From NCBI GenBank assembly GCA_036389375.1, contig DASVQA010000152.1, positions 1-14,424 of the forward strand: DNA of 14,424 bases. Direction: 5' to 3'. Each line of letters opens with the position of its first letter. The first letter of the stretch is position 1. Position numbers and translations under genes: made by a program. Below the pieces are notes generated by a model that saw nothing but the letters and a program-made list of their open reading frames with translations, did not search any database and was not told the origin of the DNA. Origin of the DNA: QHXQ01 sp036389375 (lineage in GTDB: Bacteria; Acidobacteriota; Blastocatellia; Pyrinomonadales; Pyrinomonadaceae). Shown here piece by piece: positions 6,927-13,491 of the stretch.

Positions 6927-8060
6927 TCAAGCGTTGCCAGCCGCACGTTCGAGCGCGGCGACGGCAAGCGTGTGGAAGGCGCGGCGTGTGCTGTTGATGT
7001 TGACGAAGGGCAGCGCGTGGTCGTGCGTGCGGTTGGTCAGTAGGAGAAAGATGCGCTCGGCACGCGCATCAATCCAGCAACTCGTGCCGGTGAAGCCCAG
7101 ATGGCCGAAACTATCGGGCGGGAGCGCCGCGCCGGCCGTTGACTCAGGCGTGGCGGCGAGTTGCCACGCCAGCGAGCGTGCTTCGTTTAAGCCCGGCGTC
7201 ATGTTCGTGCGAAAGAGCGCGCAGGTGTCTGGTCGAAGCAGCCGCGTGCGGGCGGCGATGAACTGGGCCGCGATGGCGCAAGTCTCCTGCGCCGTCGAGA
7301 AGAGACCCGCGTGGCCGGCCGCGCCGCCGAGAAAATAGGCGTTGCCGTCGTGGACTTCGCCCCAGATGGGCTGTGTGCGGAAGTTTGTTTCGGTCAGTGT
7401 CGCCGCTGCCTGCGCGCACATCTCGCGCTCGTAGGCGTTGCCCGCAGACTCGCACGCGGCAATGCCGGTCTGCGCCGCCGCCGCTGGATTAAAGAACGTG
7501 TGCCGCAGGTCGAGCGGCACGATGATCTCGCGCGCAGCCAAGTCCGCGAGCCGCGCGCCTCTGACCCGTTCGAGCAACAAGCCGAGCGTGATGAAACCGA
7601 GGTCGCTATAGCGGACGTGCGTGCCCGGCGCGTGCTCAAGCGGCTGCGCGGCGATCACTTCAAGCACACGCGCGCGTTGATTGTTTGTTAACAGATAGAG
7701 CGGTTGCCACGCGGGCAACCCCGCCGTGTGCGTCAGCAGTTGCCGCAGCGTGATGGCCGCTTTATCCGGCCGGGCGAACTCTGACAAGTAACGTGCGACG
7801 GGCGCGTCCAACTCAAGCGCGCCACGCTCGATCTGTTGCGCGCAGAGCAGCCCGGTCACGAGCGGTTTGGTCAACGAGGCGAGATCGTAGATGGTCGCAA
7901 GCGTGGCGGGATGACGCGCAGGCACGCGCACCGCATCGCCCAACGCATCGCTGAAGCGCGTCGCGCCGCGTTCAGCGACAAGATAGACGGCGGACGGGAA
8001 GTCGCCGGCCGCCGTGCGTTCCGCGAGCAGCGCGGAGATGTGCGGTTCGGGTTGCGCCAT
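6927..8060 (-). CDS. Serine hydrolase of the class C beta-lactamase / penicillin-binding fold
   Basis: 377 residues with the family's three active-site elements: S62-L-T-K65 (nucleophile and general base), Y151-S-D153, and H320-L-G at the KTG position followed by FTGTS. TIYDLASLTKP (56-66) and LLTHTAGLPAW (108-118) are characteristic of AmpC-related esterases, D-aminopeptidases and carboxypeptidases. There is no signal peptide, so a cytoplasmic location is likely unless exported otherwise; this argues against a secreted antibiotic-hydrolysing beta-lactamase. The start ATG at 8060 is only 5 bp after the stop of the Gfo/Idh/MocA gene, so the two are almost surely co-transcribed; spoIID follows after 79 bp. 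Substrate cannot be read from sequence; an envelope or peptidoglycan-recycling role is a guess from neighbours. Confidence 0.85.
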   Translation of the reverse strand: MAQPEPHISALLAERTAAGDFPSAVYLVAERGATRFSDALGDAVRVPARHPATLATIYDLASLTKPLVTGLLCAQQIERGALELDAPVARYLSEFARPDKAAITLRQLLTHTAGLPAWQPLYLLTNNQRARVLEVIAAQPLEHAPGTHVRYSDLGFITLGLLLERVRGARLADLAAREIIVPLDLRHTFFNPAAAAQTGIAACESAGNAYEREMCAQAAATLTETNFRTQPIWGEVHDGNAYFLGGAAGHAGLFSTAQETCAIAAQFIAARTRLLRPDTCALFRTNMTPGLNEARSLAWQLAATPESTAGAALPPDSFGHLGFTGTSCWIDARAERIFLLLTNRTHDHALPFVNINSTRRAFHTLAVAALERAAGNA

Positions 8061-8065
8061 CTAAT

Positions 8066-9043
8066 TTACCTGAGCGTGGCCACGCCGACGCGCGCGGCCT
8101 TTTCATGGATGCGTTCGAGGGCGCGCAAGGCGAGGGCGAGCGCGCGGCGACCGTCAGCGCCGGAGATGGGCGGCGGTTGCTTCGCTTCGGCGGCGGAGAG
8201 GAATGATTCGATCTCGGCGCGCAAGGGTTCAATGTCGGCGATCTCTAGCTGGCGCGTGTTGACGCCGGGACGTGCGTCCGCGCCGGCCGGCGGCGCGAGG
8301 CTGCTGATCGAGGCGTAGCGCGTGGCGTAGTCAACGGCGACGTAGTCGTGCGGTTGGAAGAAGCGCATCTTGCGTATCTTCTCCGTGCCGACGCGCGAGG
8401 CGGTGATGTTGGCGACCGCGCCAGTCGCAAACTCAAGTCGGGCGTTCGCCGCGTCCACGCGATTCGTCAGAATCGGCAAACCGACCGCGCGCACGTCCGT
8501 CACTTCAACCGCGCTGCCGACGAGCCACTGCACGATGTCGAGATCGTGAATCATCAGATCGAGCACCACGTCAATATCGAGCGAGCGCGCGGTGAACTCG
8601 CCGACGCGATGAATCTCGAAATAGACGGGGCCGCGCACGTGCGGACGCAGGGCGACGAGCGCCGGGTTGAAGCGTTCGAGGTGGCCGACCATCAAGGTCG
8701 CGTCGCCCGCTTGCGCCGCCGCGATCATCTCGTCGGCTTCCGCGAGCGTGCGCGCGATGGGCTTTTCGACCAGCACGTGTATGCCCTGCGCCAGCAAGGC
8801 ACATGCGATCTCTGCGTGCGCCTCGGTTGGCACGGCCAGACTAACGGCGTCAACGCGACCGGCGAGCGTGCGCCAGTCGCACGTCCAGTCCGCGCCGCGT
8901 TCGCTGGCGACCGCGCGCGCCGTCGCTTCGTCAATGTCGCACGCGGCGACAAACGCAGCGCGCCCCTCCGCCGCCAAAGCGGCGTGGATGCGTGCGTGCT
9001 GCCGACCGAGATGTCCTGTGCCGATGACGGCGGTGCGAAGCAT
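8066..9043 (-). CDS. Gfo/Idh/MocA-family NAD(P)-dependent oxidoreductase
   Basis: 325 residues. Rossmann fold at the N-terminus with AVIGTGHLGRQHA (5-17), acidic D36 after the second strand (ACDIDEA), the family's catalytic-loop EKP (93-95), GHLERFNPA (120-128) and DVVLDLMIHDLDI (158-170), with H166 and D167 in the substrate site. These enzymes oxidise a sugar, inositol or nucleotide-sugar hydroxyl. The HLERFNPA plus LMIHDLDI pattern resembles members found beside lipid A genes, such as UDP-GlcNAc 3-dehydrogenase, but no partner aminotransferase is present here, so the substrate is left open. ATG at 9043 has no Shine-Dalgarno; a heptad array begins 8 nt upstream. First gene of the leftward run, divergent from an ArnT-like transferase. 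Confidence 0.9.
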   Translation of the reverse strand: MLRTAVIGTGHLGRQHARIHAALAAEGRAAFVAACDIDEATARAVASERGADWTCDWRTLAGRVDAVSLAVPTEAHAEIACALLAQGIHVLVEKPIARTLAEADEMIAAAQAGDATLMVGHLERFNPALVALRPHVRGPVYFEIHRVGEFTARSLDIDVVLDLMIHDLDIVQWLVGSAVEVTDVRAVGLPILTNRVDAANARLEFATGAVANITASRVGTEKIRKMRFFQPHDYVAVDYATRYASISSLAPPAGADARPGVNTRQLEIADIEPLRAEIESFLSAAEAKQPPPISGADGRRALALALRALERIHEKAARVGVATLR

Positions 9044-9051
9044 AGAATGAA

Positions 9052-9079
9052 GTAGTCAGTCGCCAGTAGTCAGTAGTCA
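9052..9079 (-). repeat. Heptad array B, left arm
   Basis: Plus strand reads GTAGTCA, GTCGCCA, GTAGTCA, GTAGTCA in exact 7-bp register (TGACTAC and one TGGCGAC on the minus strand). Bases 9051-9066 form a perfect 16-bp inverted repeat with 9182-9197. The array ends 8 nt from the dehydrogenase ATG. Confidence 0.9.
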
Positions 9080-9182
9080 GCAGGTTTGCGACGGACGTTG
9101 ACAGGTGCTGTCGCCTGCGCGTGCGTGGCCCGTTTGGATATTCGCACGGCTTCGCTGATACTCAGCGCTCAGTTAAAACTGC

Positions 9183-9203
9183 TGGCGACTGACTACTGAC
9201 TAC
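9183..9203 (+). repeat. Heptad array B, right arm
   Basis: Plus strand reads TGGCGAC, TGACTAC, TGACTAC. It mirrors the left arm, including the variant unit (TGGCGAC is the complement of GTCGCCA), with about 103 bp between the arms. It ends just before the Shine-Dalgarno-like GGGGTGA (9210-9216) of the ArnT-like gene. Confidence 0.9.
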
Positions 9204-9222
9204 TTTTTCGGGGTGACTATAC

Positions 9223-10851
9223 TTGCACCGCTCGACGCTTGCCAAGCGCGCATGGCTCTTACTGATCATCGCCGCCGCGCTCAGTTACGGTTACGGTTTG
9301 GGCCGTGCGCCACTCGTCGGTGCGGACGAGCCGCGCTACGCCGAAGTGGCGCGCGAAATGTACGTGCGCGGCGACGCGGTGACGCCGACGCTCGGCGGGC
9401 ACACGTGGTTTGAGAAACCGGCGCTGCCGTACTGGCTGGCGATGGCGAGCTACGGTCTGTTTGGCGTGTCGGAACAGTCAGCGCGTTTGGGGGCATGCTG
9501 CGCGGGGCTGCTGACGCTGCTCTTGCTAGGCGTGCTGGCGGGTACGGTTGAGCAGCAAGCAGACGAATCTCTGCGCGGCTATAGACTCGTTGCGACCGCG
9601 ACGGCGGCGACGAGCGCAGGGCTGATGGTCTTCGCGCGCGCGTTGAACTTCGACATCTTCATCACTGCGGCCACGACGGGCGCGCTCGTCTGCTTTCTGC
9701 TGGCGGAACTGAAGGAAGAGAAGCGCGCAGCGCGGCTGGCGCTCGCGGGCTTTTATAGTCTGATGGGCGTCGGGCTGTTGGCGAAGGGCTTACTCGGCAT
9801 CGTCCTGCCGTGCGGTGTGATCGGTTGCTACTACTTGCTGCGGCGAAGCTGGCCGCCCTTCTTAACCACCTTGCTTTGGGGGCTGCCGCTCATGTGTGCC
9901 GTCGCCGCCGTGTGGTATGCGCCCGTCATCGCGCGTCACGGCCGGACGTTCATTAACGAGTTCTTTATCCAGCACCACTTCGCGCGCTACGTCTCGAACA
10001 AATATCACCACCCGCAGCCATTCTATTTCTATCCGCCCGTGCTCGCGCTCATGGCGCTGCCGTGGACGGCGTTTCTCGTGGCGGCGCTCGTGCGTGCGCG
10101 TAAGTGGCACTGGCGCGGCGACGCGGCGACGGACAGGTTGCGCGTGTACGCGTTCGCGTGGGTCGTCGTGCCGGTCGCGTTCTTCTCGCTCTCCGGCTCG
10201 AAACTGCCGGGCTACATACTGCCGGCGCTCCCCGGTGCGGCGCTCCTTGCGGGCGCGCGGCTGACGCAATACTTCAACGGCGGCGACGGCATACGCGCGA
10301 TGCGCGCGACGGGCGTGCTGCTACTACTCTTCGTCGCAGGCTTGCTCGGTTATGAACTGCGCGCATGGCCGATCAGCCTGCTCTGTACGTTGCTGGTCGC
10401 GGCTGCGCCACTCGCGGCCGGGCTGTGCGCCGTGCTGCGACCGCAGGCGCGGCAGTGGTGCGCGTGGGGCGTGGTCGCGGCCGCGTTCGCTGTGGTCGTT
10501 ATCATCGCGGCCTGCGCGCTCGGGCCGGCGACCCGGCGCGATTCCGTGCGCGATCTGTTCCGGCAGGCGGACGCGCGCGGCTACGCGTCCGCGCCGGTCT
10601 ACGGGCTGCACACCATCGAACGCACGGCCGAGTTCTATGCCGCCGGTCGCCTCGCTTACGATCAGCAGGGCGAGCCGGTCATGTACGACTGGGTTGGCTA
10701 CGTGATGCAGGCTGCACGCACGCACGACGGCCCCGTGCTCGTCATCGTGCCGGACGAATACGTGTGGCAATTGACCGGCTATTCGTCTTTGATCTGTGAC
10801 GTAGTGGGCAGCAACGGCCGCGTCGCGCTCGTGGCGGCACGCGCGCGCTAG
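9223..10851 (+). CDS. ArnT/PMT-family membrane glycosyltransferase (GT-C fold)
   Basis: 542 residues, strongly hydrophobic with roughly ten or more membrane helices and a soluble C-terminal part (about 435-542). GT-C hallmarks: GADEPRYAEVAREM in the first periplasmic loop (33-46, D35 and E36 the likely catalytic/metal acids), WFEKPALPYWL (62-72), HHFARY (251-256) and SGSKLPGYILPALP (324-337). This is the pattern of ArnT and related enzymes that move a sugar from an undecaprenyl carrier onto lipid A or other acceptors at the outer face of the inner membrane. Donor and acceptor are not determinable here. Start TTG at 9223 is chosen because GGGGTGA (9210-9216) sits 6 nt upstream and the first helix follows directly. 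It diverges from the sugar dehydrogenase gene, which could belong to the same glycan pathway. It converges on the next gene with a 38-bp gap. Confidence 0.9.
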   Translation: MHRSTLAKRAWLLLIIAAALSYGYGLGRAPLVGADEPRYAEVAREMYVRGDAVTPTLGGHTWFEKPALPYWLAMASYGLFGVSEQSARLGACCAGLLTLLLLGVLAGTVEQQADESLRGYRLVATATAATSAGLMVFARALNFDIFITAATTGALVCFLLAELKEEKRAARLALAGFYSLMGVGLLAKGLLGIVLPCGVIGCYYLLRRSWPPFLTTLLWGLPLMCAVAAVWYAPVIARHGRTFINEFFIQHHFARYVSNKYHHPQPFYFYPPVLALMALPWTAFLVAALVRARKWHWRGDAATDRLRVYAFAWVVVPVAFFSLSGSKLPGYILPALPGAALLAGARLTQYFNGGDGIRAMRATGVLLLLFVAGLLGYELRAWPISLLCTLLVAAAPLAAGLCAVLRPQARQWCAWGVVAAAFAVVVIIAACALGPATRRDSVRDLFRQADARGYASAPVYGLHTIERTAEFYAAGRLAYDQQGEPVMYDWVGYVMQAARTHDGPVLVIVPDEYVWQLTGYSSLICDVVGSNGRVALVAARAR

Positions 10852-10889
10852 CACTTACATTGGCTTGCAAGACCGTACAAACGTGGCCG

Positions 10890-11852
10890 CTAATTCTCAG
10901 CCCGCAAGGCACGATCAAAAAAATCGATCACGCGGCGGTCGTAGGCTTCGCCCTTTTCGCCTGGCGCGGCGGCGGTGTTGCGCCCCGTCAACGGTAGGTC
11001 GCTGATCAGTTCGGCGTGCGTCGAGGCGGGGAAGCACCGGGCCAGTGCGATGGTGGAATCGCGCAGGTAGCCCGCGTCTGCGCCGGTCAGCAGCAGCACG
11101 TGCGTGTCTGCGAGCGAGGCGGCGAGCGTGCAGGCGGGCGCGTTCTCGTAACGACCGAGAAAGTAACAGCGCACGCCGAGCCGGGCGAGCGCGTAAGCAA
11201 GCTCAGCGTCCAAGCCGGTGCGATCTTTAACGGCGGCATGTAGGAGCGCATCGGGCGCGGCCGGGATCGAGTCGAGCACTAAGGCGCGCGGGCGGTCGTT
11301 TGCCGGTGCTGGCGCGCTGGCGGCGAGCGCGGCGTATGCGCCGAGTTCGACGCCGTAGAGGCCGATCTGGCGGCCGACGAGCGTGCGCCCCTGCGAAGTT
11401 TTCAGCGTGCGCAGAAAGGCGAGCGCAGCGCGCGTGTCGGCGGCTTCGCGCGTGCCGAAGGAGGTGGTGCTGACGAGCGCGTTCTGCCCGTGCCCGCGCA
11501 GGTCGGGCCAGAGCACCGTGCAGTTTGTCGCCTCGTTGATCTTGACGCCGAGATTGAGCAGCCACGAGCGGTCTGCGCCGTAGCTGTGCAGCAGGATGAC
11601 GGCGGGCGCGCCCTCCGCGCCGCGCAGCACCCAGCCGCGCGCCTCCGTGCCGTCGTCGTTGGGCCAGTGCTCGTCCGTCGCCTTGATCGGCACGAAGTAT
11701 TTGTCCGGCGTGACCAGATAGGGGCGGCTCGTCGGGTGCGCCACCGCCGTCACGAGCCACCAGACCCAACCGCACAGACCGAAGAGTAGCAGCGCCACGA
11801 CGGGCAGGAACGCCCGCAACAATTTCCGTCCGGCTCTGCGTCTTCTTAACAT
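10890..11852 (-). CDS. Membrane-anchored alpha/beta-hydrolase-fold protein with altered catalytic residues
   Basis: 320 residues from the ATG at 11852. Basic start MLRRRRAGRK, one hydrophobic helix (about 13-37, LLRAFLPVVALLLFG then WVWWLVTAVA), so the domain is probably periplasmic. Fold landmarks are clear: VILLHSYGADRS (85-96), VLWPDLRGHGQNA (113-125), QIGLYGVELGAYAAL at the nucleophile elbow and LLLTGADAGYL near the acid position. The elbow reads G-V-E-L-G instead of G-x-S-x-G, with Glu169 where Ser is expected, and no His follows the last strand (SDLPLTGRN in place of the usual G-x-x-H). It may be a non-catalytic or unconventional member. A TTG at 11861 would add three residues; neither start has a Shine-Dalgarno. 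It lies 79 bp downstream of mobA, with a heptad array between. Confidence 0.8.
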   Translation of the reverse strand: MLRRRRAGRKLLRAFLPVVALLLFGLCGWVWWLVTAVAHPTSRPYLVTPDKYFVPIKATDEHWPNDDGTEARGWVLRGAEGAPAVILLHSYGADRSWLLNLGVKINEATNCTVLWPDLRGHGQNALVSTTSFGTREAADTRAALAFLRTLKTSQGRTLVGRQIGLYGVELGAYAALAASAPAPANDRPRALVLDSIPAAPDALLHAAVKDRTGLDAELAYALARLGVRCYFLGRYENAPACTLAASLADTHVLLLTGADAGYLRDSTIALARCFPASTHAELISDLPLTGRNTAAAPGEKGEAYDRRVIDFFDRALRAEN

Positions 11853-11881
11853 CGAGCGCAATTATGAAGGATGAAAGGGCA

Positions 11882-11909
11882 GTTGTCAGATGCCGGCGGT
11901 CAGTGGTCA
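11882..11909 (-). repeat. Heptad array C (single arm)
   Basis: On the minus strand the sequence reads TGACCAC, TGACCGC, CGGCATC, TGACAAC in exact 7-bp register, fitting TGACNNC in three of four units. No inverted partner was found nearby. CGGCGG (11894-11899) can pair with CCGCCG (11922-11927), but no T-tract follows, so it is not a convincing mobA terminator. Confidence 0.7.
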
Positions 11910-11931
11910 ATCACGAACCGGCCGCCGACGG

Positions 11932-12543
11932 CTAACATTCGGCGTCTGTTTTCTCAGCCCACGCCTTTGCCTGTCTGTAGTCGTCCGGCGTGTTGATATT
12001 TGCGAGCAGCCGCTCGGCGTCTGTGAGATCGGTCAACTCGTCGGGCTTAACAAGGCGCGTGCGGACGCGTTGCAGCAACACGCGCGGGCGCAACTCGCCG
12101 CTGCGTAACATCTCTTCGACGTGGGCGAGACAACTTGCGCGCCGGTAGAGCGTGCAGAGCGGCTGCACTCGTGCGTCGGCCTGCAAAGGGGCGACAGCGT
12201 CGAACTCATCCGTCGCGTAAGTCGCAAGCCGCTGCCACAACGCGCTGCTCGCAAACGGCAGGTCGCAGGAAACAACGGCCGCCCACGGCGCGCGGCAGGC
12301 GCTGAGCGCCGCGTGCAGCCCGCCGAGCGCGCCCCGTTCTGCATAGATGTCGGGGACAATCGGGAGACTTAAGGCCGCGCTGTCGAGCCGTGTGCTGACT
12401 ACGCGCACGTGCGGCGTGATTGCGCCGAGCGAACGCGCGATCCGCGCCGCGAAGGTCTCGCCGCCAAGCCGCAGACGCGCCTTGTCGCAGCCCATCCGGC
12501 TCGAAGCGCCGCCCGCCAGAATGAAACCCTCGATCTCAAGCAT
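11932..12543 (-). CDS. mobA: Molybdenum cofactor guanylyltransferase (MobA)
   Basis: 203 residues from the ATG at 12543; E. coli MobA has 194. The enzyme joins GMP from GTP to molybdopterin to make the guanine dinucleotide cofactor. Motifs: FILAGGASSRMGCDKARL (7-24, the nucleotide-binding signature LAGGxSxRMGxDK), GALGGL (71-76), SCDLPF (92-97, Asp for Mg), VQPLCTLYRR (126-135) and the closing NINTPDDY (182-189). The frame is open for 11 more codons upstream to a GTG, but that stretch is unlike the family. No other molybdenum-cofactor gene is present, so MobA appears as a stand-alone gene. The hydrolase-fold gene follows on the same strand; upstream is the divergent control region of the pilin cluster. 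Confidence 0.93.
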   Translation of the reverse strand: MLEIEGFILAGGASSRMGCDKARLRLGGETFAARIARSLGAITPHVRVVSTRLDSAALSLPIVPDIYAERGALGGLHAALSACRAPWAAVVSCDLPFASSALWQRLATYATDEFDAVAPLQADARVQPLCTLYRRASCLAHVEEMLRSGELRPRVLLQRVRTRLVKPDELTDLTDAERLLANINTPDDYRQAKAWAEKTDAEC

Positions 12544-12670
12544 AAACCGCCCACAAACGCCCCGGCACGTTAACACGCGCGCGAAACGGGCGGCAAGATG
12601 AAAGAAGTCCGGCCGCGGCAGGGTCGCGCCGCCAGAGCGGAAGCCTGTTTTTCAAGAGGGATGAAAGCCG

Positions 12671-12690
12671 GTTGGCAATAGTTGGCAATG
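12671..12690 (+). repeat. 10-bp direct repeat upstream of the pilin promoter
   Basis: GTTGGCAATA is followed directly by GTTGGCAATG. It lies 11 bp upstream of the TTGACA box, where activators often bind, in the AT-richer divergent gap. One helical turn separates the copies. Confidence 0.6.
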
Positions 12691-12701
12691 TAAAAACAAT
12701 G

Positions 12702-12730
12702 TTGACAAAAGATGGAATTAGGCCTAATCT
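12702..12730 (+). promoter_or_regulatory. Candidate sigma70-type promoter of the minor-pilin cluster
   Basis: Perfect -35 hexamer TTGACA (12702-12707), 17-bp spacer and TAATCT (12725-12730) as a weak -10 (three of six consensus bases). Transcription would start near 12737, about 107 nt before the first pilin ATG. The surrounding drop in GC supports a promoter; the -10 is the weak point. Confidence 0.45.
12717..12728. promoter_or_regulatory. Operator-like palindrome overlapping the -10, with two more GGCCTA copies
   Basis: ATTAGGCCTAAT is a perfect 12-bp palindrome. GGCCTA recurs at 12741-12746 and inside AGGCCTAA at 12752-12759, so three copies lie in 39 bp at spacings of 20 and 12 bp, around and just after the predicted start of transcription. 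This is the placement of a repressor site; the protein is unknown. Confidence 0.5.
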
Positions 12731-12843
12731 TCTCGCACTGGGCCTAGAGCGAGGCCTAAGTCCATGCCGGGCTACAGCCAATGGGTCTAAGCCGCTAACT
12801 TAGCGCTCCTCATCAAATTCAATTTAGTCTCAAGCAAATTCCG

Positions 12844-13491
12844 ATGAATACATACATTGGAAGCGGCCCGTCTATCCATCTACGCCGCGCGCAGAGCGGC
12901 GTCAGCATGGTTGAACTGCTTCTGGTCGTAGCCGTGATGACCATCGTGCTCGTCATGGCCGTCCCCAGCTTTTTCAATGCCCAGCGCGTGGCCCGGATGA
13001 ACGGGATGACGAGAGAGGTGGCGACGCAACTCCGCCTCGTCAGACAGGAGTCAATGGGGCAACTGCGCGCCATGACGTTCCAGTATAACGATACGAATAA
13101 GCAGATCGTCGTTATCCGCCACGCCGCCGCCGGCCCCGCCGTGCTGACCGGCGTCAACTACCCGAACAACGGGGTCGTCGTGCGAACTGTGCCACTGACG
13201 GGCGGCGGTTTATCTGCGGCCGAGATCACCTATGGGCGGCCGGCCGGCGTGCCCATCGCGCCGCTCGGCGACAACACGTCGCTCACGGCGCTCACGGGCG
13301 GCAACCTCAACATTACCTTCCAGCCCGACGGGTCGGTGCTAGACGCCGCAGGCGCTCCGGTAGATGTTGCGCTCTATTTTTATAACCCGCGCACGCCTTT
13401 AAATACTGCTGCCGCCATCTCTGTGCTTGGTTCGGCCGGTCGGGTCAAATTGTGGAGGTACTTAACCAGTGCGAACAGCTACGTGGAATAA
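12844..13491 (+). CDS. Type IV minor pilin / pseudopilin, FimT/GspH-like
   Basis: 215 residues. A 19-residue leader ends in Gly19, followed by VSMVELLLVVAVMTIVLVMAVPSF: the class III prepilin site (cleavage after Gly, Glu24 at +5 of the mature protein, then a roughly 20-residue hydrophobic helix). The C-terminal part contains ITFQPDGSVLDAAG (157-170) and ISVLGSAGRVKLWRY (192-206), a FimT/GspH arrangement. Such proteins are processed by prepilin peptidase and help prime assembly of type IV pili or type II secretion pseudopili. The ATG at 12844 has no clear Shine-Dalgarno; no other start leaves an intact leader. It is the first gene of the cluster; the next gene starts inside it, with a 23-nt overlap. 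Confidence 0.85.
   Translation: MNTYIGSGPSIHLRRAQSGVSMVELLLVVAVMTIVLVMAVPSFFNAQRVARMNGMTREVATQLRLVRQESMGQLRAMTFQYNDTNKQIVVIRHAAAGPAVLTGVNYPNNGVVVRTVPLTGGGLSAAEITYGRPAGVPIAPLGDNTSLTALTGGNLNITFQPDGSVLDAAGAPVDVALYFYNPRTPLNTAAAISVLGSAGRVKLWRYLTSANSYVE

Larger units (their letters stand above)
12544..12843. other. Divergent intergenic region mobA / minor pilins
   Basis: 300 bp without a convincing gene. It contains the direct repeat, promoter candidate and palindrome listed separately, and a small hairpin GCTAA-C-TTAGC (12794-12804) in the presumed pilin leader. The pilin-proximal half (about 12660-12840) is visibly less GC-rich than the rest of the window. No clear mobA promoter was identified on the minus strand. 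Confidence 0.6.

Noticed and set aside
9134..9162. Possible promoter for the ArnT-like gene (TTGGAT-17-GATACT)
   Set aside because: Both hexamers match consensus weakly and GATACT lies inside a small GCTGA-TAC-TCAGC palindrome; not supportable. A TTGACA at 9098-9103 has no -10 at the right distance.
1788..9203. CRISPR-like repeat arrays
   Set aside because: Units are 7 bp and directly tandem, with no spacers of constant length and no cas genes.
11894..11927. CGGCGG/CCGCCG hairpin as a mobA terminator
   Set aside because: Short stem, 22-nt loop, no T-tract; overlaps the heptad array.
12544..12576. 11-codon upstream extension of MobA to a GTG
   Set aside because: The ATG at 12543 gives the family's usual few residues before LAGGxSxRMG.
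12598..12681. 27-codon plus-strand frame in the mobA/pilin gap
   Set aside because: No Shine-Dalgarno, no notable composition, and it ends inside the direct repeat; probably chance.
12672..12688. Sigma54 promoter (TTGGCA ... TTGGCA)
   Set aside because: Spacing between the GG and GC doublets is one base short of the strict -24/-12 requirement and the second element reads TTGGC rather than TTGC; better described as a direct repeat.
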